This document shows positions 44,777 to 53,333 of a stretch of 64,000 nucleotides of DNA, one piece after another. Origin of the DNA: AC-32 sp963736055 (lineage in GTDB: Bacteria; Actinomycetota; Thermoleophilia; Gaiellales; Gaiellaceae); the NCBI GenBank assembly GCA_963736055.1, contig CAVTNM010000009.1, positions 434,001-498,000 of the forward strand. The letters are read 5' to 3'. A program made the position numbers and the translations under genes. The notes under the pieces were generated by a model, which saw nothing but the letters and a program-made list of their open reading frames with translations, did not search any database and was not told the origin of the DNA. How positions within the stretch are numbered: the first letter of the stretch is position 1; each line of letters starts with the position of its first letter.

Positions 44777-45795
44777 CGCTCAAGAGGGTAGTGACAGGCG
44801 GCCACGTGGCCGCTCCCGAACTCGTACAGCGGCGGCGTCTCGACGTCGCAATGCCCCTCGCGGAAGCGCGGGCAGCGTGGGTGGAACCAGCAGGCCGACG
44901 GCGGGTTGATCGGGCTCGGGACGTCGCCCTCGAGCACGATCCGCCGGCGCCCTCGGCCGATCTCCGGGTCCGGGATCGGCACGGCCGAGAGCAGCGCGCC
45001 CGTGTACGGATGCTTCGGCGCGCTGTAGAGCTGCTGTCGGGCGGCGAGCTCGACGGTGTGCCCGAGGTACATCACCAGCACGCGATCGGAGATGTGGCGG
45101 ACGACGTTGAGGTCGTGCGCGATGAAGACGTAGGTGAGGCCGAAATCGCGCTGCAGGTCCTTGAGCAGGTTCAGGATCTGCGCCTGCACGGAGACGTCGA
45201 GCGCGGAGACGGGCTCGTCGCAGACGATCAGCTTCGGGTTGACGGCGAGCGCGCGCGCGACGCCGATGCGCTGGCGCTGGCCGCCGGAGAACTCGTGCGG
45301 AAAGCGGTTGTAGTGCTCCGGGTTCAGGCCGACTACCTCGAGCAGCTCCTGGACGCGCCGTTTCACCTCGGCCGGCGTGCCGAGCTTGTGCACCTCGAGG
45401 GCCTCGGCGACGATGAAGCCGACCCGCTTGCGCGCGTTCAGCGACGCGTACGGGTCTTGGAAGATCATCATCATCTCGCGCCTGATCGGGCGCAGCTGGG
45501 CGCGCGAAAGGTTCGTGATGTCGCGCCCGTCGAAGACGATCCGGCCGCCGGTCGGGTCGAGCAGGCGCATGACGCAGCGCGCCATCGTCGACTTCCCGCA
45601 CCCGGACTCACCGACGACGCCGAGGGTCTCGCCCTCCCGAACCGTGAACGAGACCCCGTCCACGGCCTTGACCGCGCCGACCTGCTTCTGGAAGACGATC
45701 CCCCGCGTGACCGGAAAGTGCTTCTTCAGGTCATCGACGACGAGCAGCTCGGAGCCGTTCGAGCGCACCGCCTCGGGCTGGGAGTTCGTCGCCAC
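44704..45795 (-). CDS. Oligopeptide/dipeptide ABC transporter ATP-binding protein (DppF/OppF-type)
   Basis: The 363-residue protein has Walker A GESGCGKST, signature FSGGQRQR, Walker B IVCDEPVSALD and the oligopeptide ABC C-terminal cysteine motif (HPRCPRFREGHCD). It is the OppF-type partner of the upstream ATPase and energises the uptake complex. Its start overlaps the upstream ATPase stop by one base. The C-terminus ends in an unusual Ala/Pro-rich tail overlapping the next gene. Confidence 0.93.
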   Translation of the reverse strand: MATNSQPEAVRSNGSELLVVDDLKKHFPVTRGIVFQKQVGAVKAVDGVSFTVREGETLGVVGESGCGKSTMARCVMRLLDPTGGRIVFDGRDITNLSRAQLRPIRREMMMIFQDPYASLNARKRVGFIVAEALEVHKLGTPAEVKRRVQELLEVVGLNPEHYNRFPHEFSGGQRQRIGVARALAVNPKLIVCDEPVSALDVSVQAQILNLLKDLQRDFGLTYVFIAHDLNVVRHISDRVLVMYLGHTVELAARQQLYSAPKHPYTGALLSAVPIPDPEIGRGRRRIVLEGDVPSPINPPSACWFHPRCPRFREGHCDVETPPLYEFGSGHVAACHYPLERWPMTEEEMRRATSSPTTPAPAAG

Positions 45796-46814
45796 TAGGC
45801 CTCCGCCATCATCGAGGTCAGGAGCTTCTGCGCCTCGCGGTCCTTCGTCTCCTCGTCGAGGTGGCAGCGCTGCAGGTGCTCGCCCTGGTCGCTGACCGGG
45901 AGCAGCTCCGGCACCCGCTCCTTGCAGACGTTGAACACGTACGGACAGCGTGGGTGGAAGCGGCAGCCGCGCGGCGGATTGAGCAACGACGGGGGCTGGC
46001 CCTTGATCTGAACCAAGCGCTCGACGTCGGCGTTCAGCCGCGGCAGCGAACCGAGCAGGCCCCAGGTGTACGGATGGTGCGGGCGCTTGAAGATCGTGCT
46101 CGCGGAGCCCTGTTCGACGATCTGCGCGGCGTACATCACGATCACGTCGTCCGCGATCTCGGCCACGACGCCCAGGTCGTGCGTGATGATCATGATCGCG
46201 CTCCCGAAGTCCTCCTGGAGACGCGTCATCAGCTCGAGGATCTGCGCCTGCGTGGTCACGTCGAGGGCTGTCGTGGGCTCGTCGGCGATCAGCAGGTCGG
46301 GGTCGTTGACGAGCGCCATCGCGATCATCACGCGCTGGCGCATTCCGCCCGAGAACTGGTGCGGGTAGTCCTCGATGCGGCGGTCGGCGCGCGGGATGCC
46401 CACGGCCTTGAGCAGCTCGAGGGCCCGGGCCCGAGCCTGCTTCTTGGTCACGTCCCGGTGGAGCAGGACCGCCTCCATCAGCTGGGCCCCGATCGTGTAG
46501 ACCGGGTTCAGCGAGGTCATCGGGTCCTGGAAGATCATCGCGATCTTGTCCCCGCGCAGCTGACGGAGCTTGCTCGCCGAGGTGTGGAGGATGTCCTCGC
46601 CGTTGAAGCGCACCTCCCCGCTGGAGATGGTGTTCACCTTGGGGTTGAGGCCCATGATCGTCAGGCAGGTGACGCTCTTGCCGCAGCCGGACTCTCCCAC
46701 GATGCCGAGGGTCTGGCCCTTCTCGACCGAGAAGCTGACACCGTCGACGGCCTTCACAACGCCGTCGTCGGTTCGGAAATGTGTCTTAAGGTCGCTGACC
46801 TCGAGCAGGGGCAT
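45795..46814 (-). CDS. Oligopeptide/dipeptide ABC transporter ATP-binding protein (DppD/OppD-type)
   Basis: The 339-residue ATPase has Walker A GESGCGKSV, signature FSGGMRQR, Walker B LIADEPTTALD and the C-terminal oligo_HPY motif (HPRCPYVFNVC). Together with the next gene it powers peptide uptake. It lies 11 bases behind the permease gene and belongs to a five-gene minus-strand operon inserted between atpG and atpD. Confidence 0.94.
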   Translation of the reverse strand: MPLLEVSDLKTHFRTDDGVVKAVDGVSFSVEKGQTLGIVGESGCGKSVTCLTIMGLNPKVNTISSGEVRFNGEDILHTSASKLRQLRGDKIAMIFQDPMTSLNPVYTIGAQLMEAVLLHRDVTKKQARARALELLKAVGIPRADRRIEDYPHQFSGGMRQRVMIAMALVNDPDLLIADEPTTALDVTTQAQILELMTRLQEDFGSAIMIITHDLGVVAEIADDVIVMYAAQIVEQGSASTIFKRPHHPYTWGLLGSLPRLNADVERLVQIKGQPPSLLNPPRGCRFHPRCPYVFNVCKERVPELLPVSDQGEHLQRCHLDEETKDREAQKLLTSMMAEA

Positions 46815-46825
46815 GCGTCAGGGCC

Positions 46826-47797
46826 TCAGGCCAGCCGGATTCGTGGGTCGATCCAGGCGTATAGAAGGTCGACGATCAGGTTGAAGACGATGATTGCCAG
46901 TGTCGAGAAGACGACGATTCCTTCCACCGTCGGGAGGTCGAGCGCCTGCAGCGACTGCACGGCGGTCCGTCCCAACCCCGGAAGGCTGTACACCGACTCG
47001 GTGAAGATCGCGCCGCCGAGCGCGAGGCCGATGTCCATCCCGAGCATCGTCACGACCGGCAGGAGCGCGTTTCGCAGCACGTGCACGCGGACGACGCGGC
47101 CCTCGGGGGCGCCCTTGGCGCGCGCGGTGCGCACGTAGTCCTCGTTCAGCGCCTCCATCACGTTGGCGCGGATCATCCGCACGTACAACGCGGCAAAGAG
47201 AATGGCGAACGTCATCCAGGGCAGGATCATGTGGTACGCCCACTGCACGGGACCCCCGCAGTCGGCGCCGGCCGCCGGGTTGATGAAGTCGCAGTAGCCG
47301 GCGATCGGCGTGAGGTGCCACTTGTAGCCGAAGAAGTAGCTGAAGATGAGCCCGATCCAGACCGGGTGCGCGGAGACCCCGATCAGGACGAACGTCATCG
47401 AGGCTCGGTCTAAGAGCGATCGCGGACGTAGCGCCGAGAGGATCCCGATCGGCAGGGCGATCATCATCCAGGCGATTGCGCCTCCGAACACGAGCGACGC
47501 CGTCACAGGGGCCGCCGCGGCGACCTCCGAGTTGACGGACTCGCGGTTGGCGAACGAGCGCCCGAGATCCTGGTGGATCACGAGCCGGTCGAGGAAGCGC
47601 AGGTACTGGATGTACACCGGCTTGTCGATCCCGAGGTAGTGCCGCGCCGATTCGATCATCGCGGGCGTCGGGTTCTTCCCGGCGACCGCCCGGGCCGGGT
47701 CGGCCGGAATGATGAAGAAGATGATGTAGGTGACGACCGTGACGGCGATAAAGAGCACGACCGCCCAGAGCAATCGTCGGATGATGTAGCGAATCAC
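46826..47797 (-). CDS. Peptide ABC transporter permease (DppB/OppB-type)
   Basis: The 323-residue protein has six hydrophobic segments, including an N-terminal helix (RLLWAVVLFIAVTVVTYIIFF). It carries the permease EAA loop, MEALNEDYVRTARAKGAP, that contacts the ATPases. The loop near CDFINPAAGADCGG could form a disulfide outside the cell. It pairs with the DppC-type permease, which here lies at the other end of the operon beyond the binding-protein gene. A terminator-like hairpin precedes it at 47863. Confidence 0.94.
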   Translation of the reverse strand: MIRYIIRRLLWAVVLFIAVTVVTYIIFFIIPADPARAVAGKNPTPAMIESARHYLGIDKPVYIQYLRFLDRLVIHQDLGRSFANRESVNSEVAAAAPVTASLVFGGAIAWMMIALPIGILSALRPRSLLDRASMTFVLIGVSAHPVWIGLIFSYFFGYKWHLTPIAGYCDFINPAAGADCGGPVQWAYHMILPWMTFAILFAALYVRMIRANVMEALNEDYVRTARAKGAPEGRVVRVHVLRNALLPVVTMLGMDIGLALGGAIFTESVYSLPGLGRTAVQSLQALDLPTVEGIVVFSTLAIIVFNLIVDLLYAWIDPRIRLA

Positions 47798-47862
47798 CTG
47801 GTGTTCAGCCTCTTCACCCTCACGTGCGGCGGAACTCTACCGCAGGTTTACGTACTACAAGA

Positions 47863-47898
47863 GAGATGAGGCGCCGACCGGAGCCGGCGCCTCGTCTC
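47863..47898 (-). terminator. Stem-loop terminator or attenuator behind the binding-protein gene
   Basis: A 14-bp stem (GAGATGAGGCGCCG with its partner, one G-T pair) with an 8-base loop is followed on the minus strand by a weak pyrimidine-rich tract (TCTTG). It lies 15 bases after the binding-protein stop and inside the operon. It may therefore lower expression of the permease and ATPases relative to the binding protein. Confidence 0.7.
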
Positions 47899-47913
47899 GG
47901 GGATGCTTCGGTC

Positions 47914-49539
47914 TTACTTGATGCAGACAGCGTTGAGGTTCATCGCACCGTAGATCGGCTGGTACGACCAGCACCCGATGCGCTTCGAGGTGAACTCGCG
48001 GACCGTGCGGAAGAAGAGCGGCGCCAGAGGAGCCTGCTTCTTCATCACGTCGCGGTCGATGAGAGCCCACGCGGAGTAGCGCTTCGAGAGATTCGAGATG
48101 CGTCCGGCGGACTGCATCCGCTTGTTGAACGTCGCGTTGTTGAAGTACGCGTTGTTGTTGTTGTTCTCGGCCTGAATGTTGCGGCCGTCGAGCAGGATGT
48201 CGATGAAGTCGACCGGGTCGGGGTAGTCGGCACCCCAGGCCTGAAGATCGAGGTCGTACGGCTCGCCCCGGTGGCCCTCCTTCGCGATACGGACTGCGAA
48301 GGGGAACGTCTTGAGGGTCGCGTTGATACCGATCTTCGAAAGGTCGGACTTGACCAGCTGCATGATCGCCAGGCCGATCGGGCTCGTGGCGCCGTAGAAG
48401 ACGATGTTGCACTTCTTCGGCTTGAGCGAGTTGGCCCTCGCAGCGTTCGGCTTGCTGGTCGGGTAGAGCTTCCAGTTCTTGAAGCCCGGCATCGTGGGCG
48501 GAAGGACCTGGTCGGTCGTCGTGCCTGCGAACGCGCCGCGCTGAGCGAGCGCCGCCGGCCTGTTGACGACGTAGTTGACCGCCTGCCGCGTGCGGACGCC
48601 GACGCCAGAGTTGCCGTTGAAGCAGGAGTGGTTCTTGATTCCCTCACCCTTCGACCCGTAGGTCGTGTTCATGCTGAGGTAATCGGTGACCACACCCGGG
48701 CTGACGTGGTACTGCTTCGGGTACTGGTTGTGGAGCTGGACGTGAGCGGTCGGCGGGACGCCGAACATGTCGTAGTCACGCTGGTTGCTCCGAACCTGCA
48801 GCAGGCTCGTGTCCAGGTTGGTGTTCACGTTGATCGTGATCGAGTTCGGGTTGTGCGGTCGATTGCCCTTGTAGTACTTGTTGCGGGCCAGTACGACGGT
48901 GCGCCCGATGTCACGCGACTTGATGTAGTAGGGACCGCCAGAGGCGGGCGTCTTGACACCGTTCGGGTCGATCGGCGTCTTCAGCGACAGCGCGCCGAAG
49001 AACGGCATCGAGACGATTGACGCGAAGTCCGGCCGCGGCTTCTTCAGGTGGATCACGAGGGTGTACTTGCCCTTCGTGGTCACCGAACCGAGATCGGCCA
49101 GGAACGCGGCAGCCGGCGACTGCATCTTGGGATTGTTCGCCCGCTGGATCGCGAACTTGAAGTTCGCCGCCGTGACCTTCTCGCCGTTGCTCAGGCGGAG
49201 GCCCGGCCGGATGTTGAAGGTGTAGACGCGCCCACCGGCGCCGACACGCGGGAACGACGTGGCGGCCTCGGGGAACAGCGTCGCCTTCGTCTCCTTCCAG
49301 TTCAGGAGCTTGAGCTGGGTGGCGTACTCGACCTGCCACCCGGTGGACTCGTAGTCGAGCGACGGATCGGTGTACTGCAGATCCGTCGTCGAGAGGTTCA
49401 CTCGAAGCGTGCCACCCACTTTCGCGGCCGAACCCTTGTGCTGCGGTGCACTGCTTGCCGAACCGGCAAACGCCGCAACAACAAGAAGCCCAACCCCGAT
49501 CATGGCAGTCACGATCGAGAGCCATAGCTTCTTCTGCAT
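47914..49539 (-). CDS. Extracellular peptide-binding protein (SBP_bac_5 family)
   Basis: The 541-residue protein starts with a signal peptide (~1-30, ending near GSASSAPQ). It has the family blocks GGTLRVNLST, VYTFNIRPGLRLSNGEKVTAANFKFA and WGADYPDPVDF. It binds peptides or similar ligands and delivers them to the permeases. No cysteine follows the signal peptide, so a lipoprotein anchor is missing, which is unusual for a Gram-positive binding protein. ATG 49539 has AAGGAAGGAGT at good spacing. The ligand class is not predictable from sequence alone. Confidence 0.95.
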   Translation of the reverse strand: MQKKLWLSIVTAMIGVGLLVVAAFAGSASSAPQHKGSAAKVGGTLRVNLSTTDLQYTDPSLDYESTGWQVEYATQLKLLNWKETKATLFPEAATSFPRVGAGGRVYTFNIRPGLRLSNGEKVTAANFKFAIQRANNPKMQSPAAAFLADLGSVTTKGKYTLVIHLKKPRPDFASIVSMPFFGALSLKTPIDPNGVKTPASGGPYYIKSRDIGRTVVLARNKYYKGNRPHNPNSITINVNTNLDTSLLQVRSNQRDYDMFGVPPTAHVQLHNQYPKQYHVSPGVVTDYLSMNTTYGSKGEGIKNHSCFNGNSGVGVRTRQAVNYVVNRPAALAQRGAFAGTTTDQVLPPTMPGFKNWKLYPTSKPNAARANSLKPKKCNIVFYGATSPIGLAIMQLVKSDLSKIGINATLKTFPFAVRIAKEGHRGEPYDLDLQAWGADYPDPVDFIDILLDGRNIQAENNNNNAYFNNATFNKRMQSAGRISNLSKRYSAWALIDRDVMKKQAPLAPLFFRTVREFTSKRIGCWSYQPIYGAMNLNAVCIK

Positions 49540-49639
49540 GTGACTCCTTCCTTACGCCAGCGCGGAGTCGCTGGCTTGGACGCTTTACGCCTCAGCCCGT
49601 GAGACGCTGTGGTGGTCGAATAGTTAGAGAAACGGCCAG

Positions 49640-50686
49640 CTAGTGCGATGAACGCGGATCGAAGGCGTCTCGCATGCCATCGCCGAGCAGGTTGAACCCC
49701 AGCGTGGTGACTAGCACGGCGAGCCCTGGCCAGATCATCAGCCACGGCTGCGCCAGGTAGTAGTCGGGTGCCGTCGAGAGCAGGTTGCCCCAGCTCGGGA
49801 CCTCGAGCGGGATGCCGATCCCGAGGAACGAGAGGCCGGCCTCGAGCAGGACGTTCTGGGCGACGATCAGCGTTGAGTAGACGATGATCGGAGCGACCAG
49901 GTGAGGCAGCAGGTGCGAGCGGATGATGCGCGCGTCGCTGGCGCCCAGCATGCGCGCGGCTTCGACGAACTCCTTTTCGCGCAGCGATAAGACCACCGCC
50001 CTGATGATCCTCGCCGGGTAGTACCAGCCGAAGACCCCGATCACCACGGTTAAGGTGAAGACCCCGGGTTGGAGGAAGCCGAAGGTGACGTTGTTGAGCC
50101 GGTCGCCGATGGTACTGGCCAGCGCGATGATGAATAACAGCACAGGGAACGCCATCACGATCTCCGTGATGCGCGAGACGACAGTGTCGATCCCGCCGCC
50201 GAAGTAGCCGGCGATCGCGCCCATGAGGACGCCGACGACCATGCCGAGGATCGTGGCGCCGATCGCGACCTCGAGCGAGACCCGAGCCCCGTAGAGGAGC
50301 CGGAGGAACTCGTCGCGCCCGAGCTGGCTGTCGGAGCCCAGGATGAACAGCGATGTGCCACTGCCGTCGAGCTTCTCCACGTGCGAGAACGGGCCGACCG
50401 GCAGCAGGGTGTTCGGGTCGAGGCCGTTGGTGCCGTAGATGGCGTCGGGCCCGTGGCCGAGGAGCTTGCTCGCGATCGTTGCACCCGGGTATGCCGCCAG
50501 CAGCAGAAAGATGATGAAGATGCCGCTGATGATGGCTACCTTGTCGCGCCGGAACCGCCGCCACACCTGCTCCCAGTAGCCGCGCGCCTCGACGCTTTCG
50601 ATCTCGCCGAGATCGGTACCCGTCTCGGCTGCGACGGCCGCGCCTAGTCCTGCGCCGGAGGAGAGAAGTTCCTGTTTGTCAGCCAT
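49640..50686 (-). CDS. Peptide ABC transporter permease (DppC/OppC-type)
   Basis: The 348-residue protein has a long cytoplasmic start of ~45 residues, six hydrophobic segments and the EAA loop REKEFVEAARMLGAS. It is the first gene of the transporter operon, ~90 bases downstream of a promoter with an inverted-repeat operator. An extracellular insert of ~60 residues (after the first helix, LGHGPDAIYGTNG and onwards) matches the DppC/OppC_N type. No Shine-Dalgarno is obvious before ATG 50686. The order C, binding protein, B, D, F differs from the usual A-B-C-D-F. Confidence 0.94.
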   Translation of the reverse strand: MADKQELLSSGAGLGAAVAAETGTDLGEIESVEARGYWEQVWRRFRRDKVAIISGIFIIFLLLAAYPGATIASKLLGHGPDAIYGTNGLDPNTLLPVGPFSHVEKLDGSGTSLFILGSDSQLGRDEFLRLLYGARVSLEVAIGATILGMVVGVLMGAIAGYFGGGIDTVVSRITEIVMAFPVLLFIIALASTIGDRLNNVTFGFLQPGVFTLTVVIGVFGWYYPARIIRAVVLSLREKEFVEAARMLGASDARIIRSHLLPHLVAPIIVYSTLIVAQNVLLEAGLSFLGIGIPLEVPSWGNLLSTAPDYYLAQPWLMIWPGLAVLVTTLGFNLLGDGMRDAFDPRSSH

Positions 50687-50761
50687 CGGACTGGAGGTGG
50701 AGCATAGCCGCGTCGTTCGTCAGCTGCTTAGACGGCGACGCCGGGTATTCGGTTAGCACGT

Positions 50762-50799
50762 TTCCGTCAGGAGCATCACTATAAACGCTCCTGACGGAA
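50762..50799. promoter_or_regulatory. Perfect inverted repeat, likely operator of the transporter operon
   Basis: TTCCGTCAGGAGC at 50762-50774 and its exact complement at 50787-50799 are separated by 12 bases. The left arm falls at the predicted transcript start, the right arm fills the -35/-10 spacer, and the -10 box is in the gap. A dimeric repressor bound here would block the promoter. It could also form a hairpin, but no U-tract follows. Confidence 0.6.
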
Positions 50800-50806
50800 T
50801 TGTCAC
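50778..50806 (-). promoter_or_regulatory. Sigma-70-type promoter of the peptide transporter operon
   Basis: On the minus strand GTGACA (50801-50806) and TATAGT (50778-50783) are separated by exactly 17 bases. Each differs from the consensus at one base. This is the best consensus promoter noted in the window. It lies between the duplicated atpG tail and the first transporter gene. Confidence 0.65.
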
Positions 50807-50813
50807 GCCTCTG

Positions 50814-50861
50814 CCTACTGCGTCAGGGCGTCGGCGCCCGCAACTACCTCCAGGATCTCCT
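50814..50861 (-). repeat. Duplicated atpG 3' tail (outer copy)
   Basis: This 48-bp block repeats the end of atpG at 50878-50925 with one mismatch. It re-encodes EEILEVVAGADALTQ and the stop codon, 64 bases downstream of the true end. It cannot be translated as part of atpG and marks a rearrangement next to the inserted transporter operon. Confidence 0.9.
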
Positions 50862-50877
50862 CAACGTGGGGGAACCT

Positions 50878-50925
50878 CCTACTGCGTCAGGGCGTCGGCG
50901 CCCGCGACTACCTCCAGGATCTCCT
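50878..50925 (-). repeat. atpG 3' tail (in-gene copy of the direct repeat)
   Basis: This is the genuine last 15 codons and stop of atpG, repeated at 50814-50861 with a single difference. The two copies are separated by 16 bases. Confidence 0.9.
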
Positions 50926-51769
50926 GGGTGATCTCGGCCTGGCGGGCCCGGTTCATGTCGAGCGTGAGGCTGCCGATGAGATCGCCCGCGTTGCTGGACG
51001 CGTTGCGCATCGCCGTCATCCGGGCTCCCTGCTCGGAGGCCGCGGACTCGAGCAGCGCGCGATAGACCTCGGTCTCGACGTAGACCGGGAGCAGCCGCGC
51101 GAGGATCTCCTCAGGCTCCGGCTCGTAGATGAAGTCCCCCAGCAAGGCCTCCTCGGCCTCGGCGCCCTCGTCGCGCTCGAGCAGCTGCTGGGGGATCGGG
51201 AGCATGTCCTCCTCGACGACCGTCTGCGTCAGCGCGGAAACGAAGCGGTTGTAGACCAGCACGACGCGATCGACCTCACCGCTCCCGTAGAGCTCGGTGA
51301 TCCGGTGTGCGATCGCCTGTGCATCGTGGTAGGACGGGCGGTCGCTGAAGCCGATCCACGCCTGATCGATCTGGTAGCGGCGGAAGGTCAGGGTCGAGCG
51401 GCCCTTCCGGCCGGAGACGAGCCAGTGCACCTCGACGCCCTCCGAGCGAAGCCGGCGGTCAAGCGCGAAGGCGTGCCTCAGGACCTGTGCGTTGAACGCG
51501 CCGGCCAGCCCGCGGTCGCCCGTGATCGGGACGATCGCCGCCCGCTTCACCTCGCGCCGCTGCAGCAGCGTCAGGCCCTGGAGCGACGTGCTCGCCCGGG
51601 CAGTGCCGATCATCAGCTCCATCATCCGGTCCGCGTACGGCCGCATCGCCTCGATCCTGGCCTGCGCCCGCCGCAGCCGTGCGGAGGCGACGAGCTCGAA
51701 GGCCTTGGTGATCTTCTGCGTGTTGCGGATCGAGCGGATCCGCCGTTTGAGGTCCTGGACGGTTGCCAT
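50879..51769 (-). CDS. atpG: F-type ATP synthase subunit gamma
   Basis: The 296-residue protein starts MATVQDLKRRIRSIRNTQKITKAFELVA, the N-terminal helix of the central shaft. It ends with AMRNASSNAGDLIGSLTLDMNRARQAEITQEI, the C-terminal helix. A ~12-residue insertion around ERDEGAEAEEALLG is mild. It lies ten bases after atpA. The next ATP synthase gene, atpD, is 7.3 kb further on. The 48-bp 3' tail is duplicated downstream. Confidence 0.97.
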   Translation of the reverse strand: MATVQDLKRRIRSIRNTQKITKAFELVASARLRRAQARIEAMRPYADRMMELMIGTARASTSLQGLTLLQRREVKRAAIVPITGDRGLAGAFNAQVLRHAFALDRRLRSEGVEVHWLVSGRKGRSTLTFRRYQIDQAWIGFSDRPSYHDAQAIAHRITELYGSGEVDRVVLVYNRFVSALTQTVVEEDMLPIPQQLLERDEGAEAEEALLGDFIYEPEPEEILARLLPVYVETEVYRALLESAASEQGARMTAMRNASSNAGDLIGSLTLDMNRARQAEITQEILEVVAGADALTQ

Positions 51770-51778
51770 TTGATGGCG

Positions 51779-53308
51779 TTAGGCGGCGGCCGGCTCGTCT
51801 TCAGAGGTCTTGAAGCCCTTCACGAACCGCTCGAGCTCCTTGTCGATGCGCTCGCGCAGCTGGTCCGAGAGGTCGCCCTTCTCCCGAATCTCCTTGAGGA
51901 TCGCTTCCTCTGCACGCAAGTGGTCGCGGAGCTCTTCGAGGTAGCGCGGAACGTCGACCACCGGGATCGAATCCAGATAGCCGTTCACGCCCGCGTAGAT
52001 CGCCACGACCTGCTCCTCGACGGGCCAGGGGTCGTACTGGCGCTGGTTCAGCACCGCCACGAGCCGCTCGCCGCGGGCGAGGATCTTCTGCGTGGCCGGG
52101 TCGAGCTCGGAGCCGAACTGGGCGAAGGCCTCGAGCTCGCGGTACTGCGAGAGGTCGAGCTTGAGGCTGCCTGCCACCTTGTTCATCGCCTTGGTCCGCG
52201 CCGAGCCGCCCACGCGCGAGACGGAAATGCCGACGTTGATCGCCGGACGCACGCCCGAGTGGAAGAGCTCGGACTCGAGGAAGATCTGGCCGTCGGTGAT
52301 CGAGATCACGTTCGTGGGGATGTAGGCCGAGACGTCTCCGGCCTGGGTCTCGACCACCGGCAGTGCCGTCTGCGAGCCACCGCCCTCCTCGTCCGAGAGC
52401 TTGCAGGCGCGCTCGAGCAGCCGAGAGTGGAGGTAGAAGACGTCGCCGGGGTAAGCCTCGCGCCCGGGAGGCCGCCGGAGCAGGAGCGACATCTGCCGGT
52501 ACGCGTCCGCGTGCTTGGACAGGTCGTCGTACATGACGAGCGAGTGCTGTCCGTTGAACATGAAGTGCTCGCCCATCGCGCAGCCCGCGTAGGGCGCCAT
52601 CCACTTGATCGGCGCGGCCTCGGAGGCGGGAGCGGTGACGATGACGGTGTACTCCATCGCGCCCGCGTCCTTGAGCCGCTCGTAGACCTGGGCGACCGTC
52701 GACGCCTTCTGGCCGATCGCCACGTAGATGCAGATCATGTCCTGGCCGCGCTGGTTCAGGATCGTGTCGACGAGGATCGCCGTCTTGCCGGTCGTCCGGT
52801 CGCCGATGATCAGCTCACGCTGGCCGCGTCCGATCGGGATCATCGAGTCGATCGCCTTGATCCCGGTCTGCACCGGCTCCTTCACCGGCTGGCGCTGGAT
52901 GACTCCGGGAGCTTTGAACTCGAGCGGCCGGCGCTCCTTCGCCTCGAGCGGGCCCTGGCCGTCCACCGGGTTGCCGAGCGAGTCGACGATGCGGCCGATC
53001 AGCTCCCGCCCGACGGGGACGCTCGCCACCGCCCCGGTGCGCTTGACCGGCTCCCCTTCCTTGACGTGCTCCCATTCGCCGAAGAGCGCCGCGCCGACGT
53101 TGTCCTCCTCGAGATTGAGCGCGAGCCCGGTGACCCCGTGCTCGAGCTCGAGCAGCTCCAGCGAGACGCAGTTCTCGAGCCCGTAGACGCGGGCGATCCC
53201 GTCGCCGACCTGGAGCACGGTGCCGATCTCGGCCAGGTCGGTCTCCACGTCGTACTGCTCGATCCGCTGCTTGAGGATCGAGGTGATCTCTTCGGGACGA
53301 AGCTTCAC
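51779..53308 (-). CDS. atpA: F-type ATP synthase subunit alpha
   Basis: The 509-residue protein has GDRTTGKTAI (P-loop), LYDDLSKHA-type sequence as MYDDLSKHADAYRQMS, and the signature PAINVGISVSRVGGSA. Together with beta it forms the catalytic hexamer. GTG 53308 has AAGGAG at good spacing. Upstream, instead of atpH, lies a gene for a secreted protein, so atpA and atpG may have a separate transcript. Confidence 0.98.
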   Translation of the reverse strand: MKLRPEEITSILKQRIEQYDVETDLAEIGTVLQVGDGIARVYGLENCVSLELLELEHGVTGLALNLEEDNVGAALFGEWEHVKEGEPVKRTGAVASVPVGRELIGRIVDSLGNPVDGQGPLEAKERRPLEFKAPGVIQRQPVKEPVQTGIKAIDSMIPIGRGQRELIIGDRTTGKTAILVDTILNQRGQDMICIYVAIGQKASTVAQVYERLKDAGAMEYTVIVTAPASEAAPIKWMAPYAGCAMGEHFMFNGQHSLVMYDDLSKHADAYRQMSLLLRRPPGREAYPGDVFYLHSRLLERACKLSDEEGGGSQTALPVVETQAGDVSAYIPTNVISITDGQIFLESELFHSGVRPAINVGISVSRVGGSARTKAMNKVAGSLKLDLSQYRELEAFAQFGSELDPATQKILARGERLVAVLNQRQYDPWPVEEQVVAIYAGVNGYLDSIPVVDVPRYLEELRDHLRAEEAILKEIREKGDLSDQLRERIDKELERFVKGFKTSEDEPAAA

Positions 53309-53333
53309 AGCGACTCCTTGGGTTCGAAAGGGG

